From Desulfovibrio sp. ZJ209 (GTDB lineage: Bacteria > Desulfobacterota > Desulfovibrionia > Desulfovibrionales > Desulfovibrionaceae): a DNA stretch of 64,000 nucleotides. The stretch covers positions 1 to 64,000 of the forward strand of contig NZ_JAAKEJ010000007.1 of assembly GCF_011039135.1 (NCBI RefSeq), written 5' to 3'. Made by a program: the position numbers and the translations under genes. The notes under the pieces were generated by a model. That model was not told the origin of the DNA. It saw only the letters and a program-made list of their open reading frames with translations, and searched no databases. Below are positions 63,031-64,000 of the stretch, piece by piece. Position 1 is the first letter of the stretch; every line of letters starts with the position of its first letter.

Positions 63031-63795
63031 CTACGCAAGGCCGAGCAGCCGCGAGGCGAGCCCCGCGATGTCCGTCTGCCGGGTGGGGAGCGGCGCCTCC
63101 GCCGGCGCGCCCACGAGCCAGAAGGGCACGCGCCGGGCGGCATCCGAAGGGTCGGCGTGGCTCGCGTCCGCATCCATGCCGTGATCGCTCGTGACCATGA
63201 CGGTGGCGCCCCACGCGAGCCAGCGGGGGAGGGCGGCTGCGAGCAGGCTGTCGGCGGCGCGCACGGCTTCGCGGTAGGCGCGCGAGCCCGCGCCGTGGGC
63301 ATGGCCCGCGAAGTCGATGCCCATGCTGTGCACGAGCAGGAGGTCGGGCGCGAATTTCAGGAGCAGGGCCTCGGCGTCGCGGAAGAGCTCAGCGTCGGGA
63401 TAGGCGTCCTCGCTGTAAAAAAGTCCGTGGCTGATGGGAAGGCGCGCATCGTCGCAGAGGCGGTCGCGGGCGGGCTCGAAGGGCGCGCGGTTGCAGAGCT
63501 CGCTCATCCAGTGGTAGGCGGCGGCCGCCGTTGTGAGCCCGGCCTCCCGCGCGCGGGCAAAGAGGGTCGGCGCCGGGGAGGGGCGGGCGTCCTCGTTGCG
63601 GACGATGCCGGTCTCCAAGGGCGCCATGCCGGTGAGCAGGGTGGCGTAGAGCGGCCGCGAGAGCGGCGGCAGTTCCGCCATGAGCTCCGTGTGCCGGGCC
63701 GCGCCGCTTTCGGTGAGCGCGGCCATGTAGCTCATGTGGCGCCGTGCCGTCGCGGCGGCGAGGCCGTCCAGCAGCACGAAGACGAGGCGGCTCAC
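63031..63795 (-). CDS. Alkaline-phosphatase superfamily enzyme
   Basis: 254 residues. VFVLLDGLAAATA (metal aspartate), SRPLYATLLTGM with the nucleophile position, DFAGHAHG and TSDHGMDAD with the metal-binding Asp-His, as in nucleotide pyrophosphatase/phosphodiesterase or sulfatase relatives. No signal peptide, so cytoplasmic. Its ATG overlaps the upstream stop by 4 bases. Substrate unknown. Confidence 0.85.
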   Translation of the reverse strand: MSRLVFVLLDGLAAATARRHMSYMAALTESGAARHTELMAELPPLSRPLYATLLTGMAPLETGIVRNEDARPSPAPTLFARAREAGLTTAAAAYHWMSELCNRAPFEPARDRLCDDARLPISHGLFYSEDAYPDAELFRDAEALLLKFAPDLLLVHSMGIDFAGHAHGAGSRAYREAVRAADSLLAAALPRWLAWGATVMVTSDHGMDADASHADPSDAARRVPFWLVGAPAEAPLPTRQTDIAGLASRLLGLA

Positions 63796-64000
63796 CAGTC
63801 GCCCCTGCCGGCGTCCGGCAGCGCATCGCGGCCGGGAAAGCGCAGTTCGGGCGCGAGCGCGCGCAAGGCCGTCAGCGTGACGCCCTCCACGGCGAAGTGC
63901 TTACGCAGCCAGCGGCAGAAGCTGAAGATCTTTTCGAGCGCGGCCGTGGCCGCGGCCTCGTCCGGCACATGGGGCGAGCCCCCGGGCAGCATCTCGGACG
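63792..64000 (-). CDS. 3' part of an unknown gene at the right edge
   Basis: The frame is open to the window edge; the last 66 residues run from MLPGGSPHVPDEAAATAALEK to FPGRDALPDAGRGDW. There is an ATG at 63992, but the true start may be outside. No family recognised. Coupled to the phosphatase-like gene (ATGA overlap). Confidence 0.6.
   Translation of the reverse strand, partial: SEMLPGGSPHVPDEAAATAALEKIFSFCRWLRKHFAVEGVTLTALRALAPELRFPGRDALPDAGRGDW

Overview
The window looks like the chromosome of a Desulfovibrio-type sulfate reducer (Desulfobacterota). Host sequence is GC-rich. It carries a tetraheme cytochrome c3, a nine-heme cytochrome complex (nhcABCD order), a non-heme-type bacterioferritin of the kind known from Desulfovibrio, HypC for hydrogenase assembly, and futalosine-pathway menaquinone genes (mqnB, ubiE/menG, a polyprenyl synthase). 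All calls were made by eye from the sequence; no database search was run.

Layout. 1-2801: end of an integrated element beside the initiator tRNA, with a short tyrosine integrase followed by a coupled Com-like / small ORF / ABC-ATPase-GNAT (Mom-like) module. 2906-6727: tRNA-fMet, rlmD, adk, galE. 6728-9632: AT-rich DpnII-type restriction-modification cassette. 9768-19318: minus-strand housekeeping run (purL, polyprenyl synthase, mqnB, nucleotide-sugar dehydrogenase, ubiE, and a long acidic repeat-motif protein). 19494-25072: cytochrome c3, a structured intergenic repeat, ilvA, a YcaO protein, rpsI and rplM. 25364-33372: bfr, cstA, small and orphan genes, tRNA-Thr, fliM. 33391-47026: an eight-gene minus-strand SrfABC-type operon. 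47319-50907: glycan genes (aminotransferase, two GT2 glycosyltransferases, GtrA). 50920-55745: nucleotidyltransferase, hypC and the nhc electron-transfer operon. 55918-60588: miaA, coaD, rsmD, a beta-CASP nuclease and an acetyltransferase. 60592-63030: a second AT-rich restriction-modification cassette (BsaWI-like). 63031-64000: alkaline-phosphatase-superfamily enzyme and the start of a further gene.

Most notable: (1) the Srf locus joins an Hsp70-like ATPase (SrfB), a P-loop GTPase (SrfC), an SrfA-like membrane protein, a second secreted protein with a related C-terminal domain, a membrane-anchored trypsin-like protease, a glycine-zipper lipoprotein, another single-pass membrane protein and an exported VWA protein. 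The layout suggests an envelope-spanning NTP-driven machine. (2) A structured repeat occurs at 19979-20528 and 39330-39639 in the same orientation between minus-strand genes. Its copies differ by a compensatory base-pair change, and one copy sits between srfB and srfC. (3) Three separate DNA modification or restriction modules lie within 64 kb: the Com/Mom-like pair, the DpnII-like system and the BsaWI-like system.
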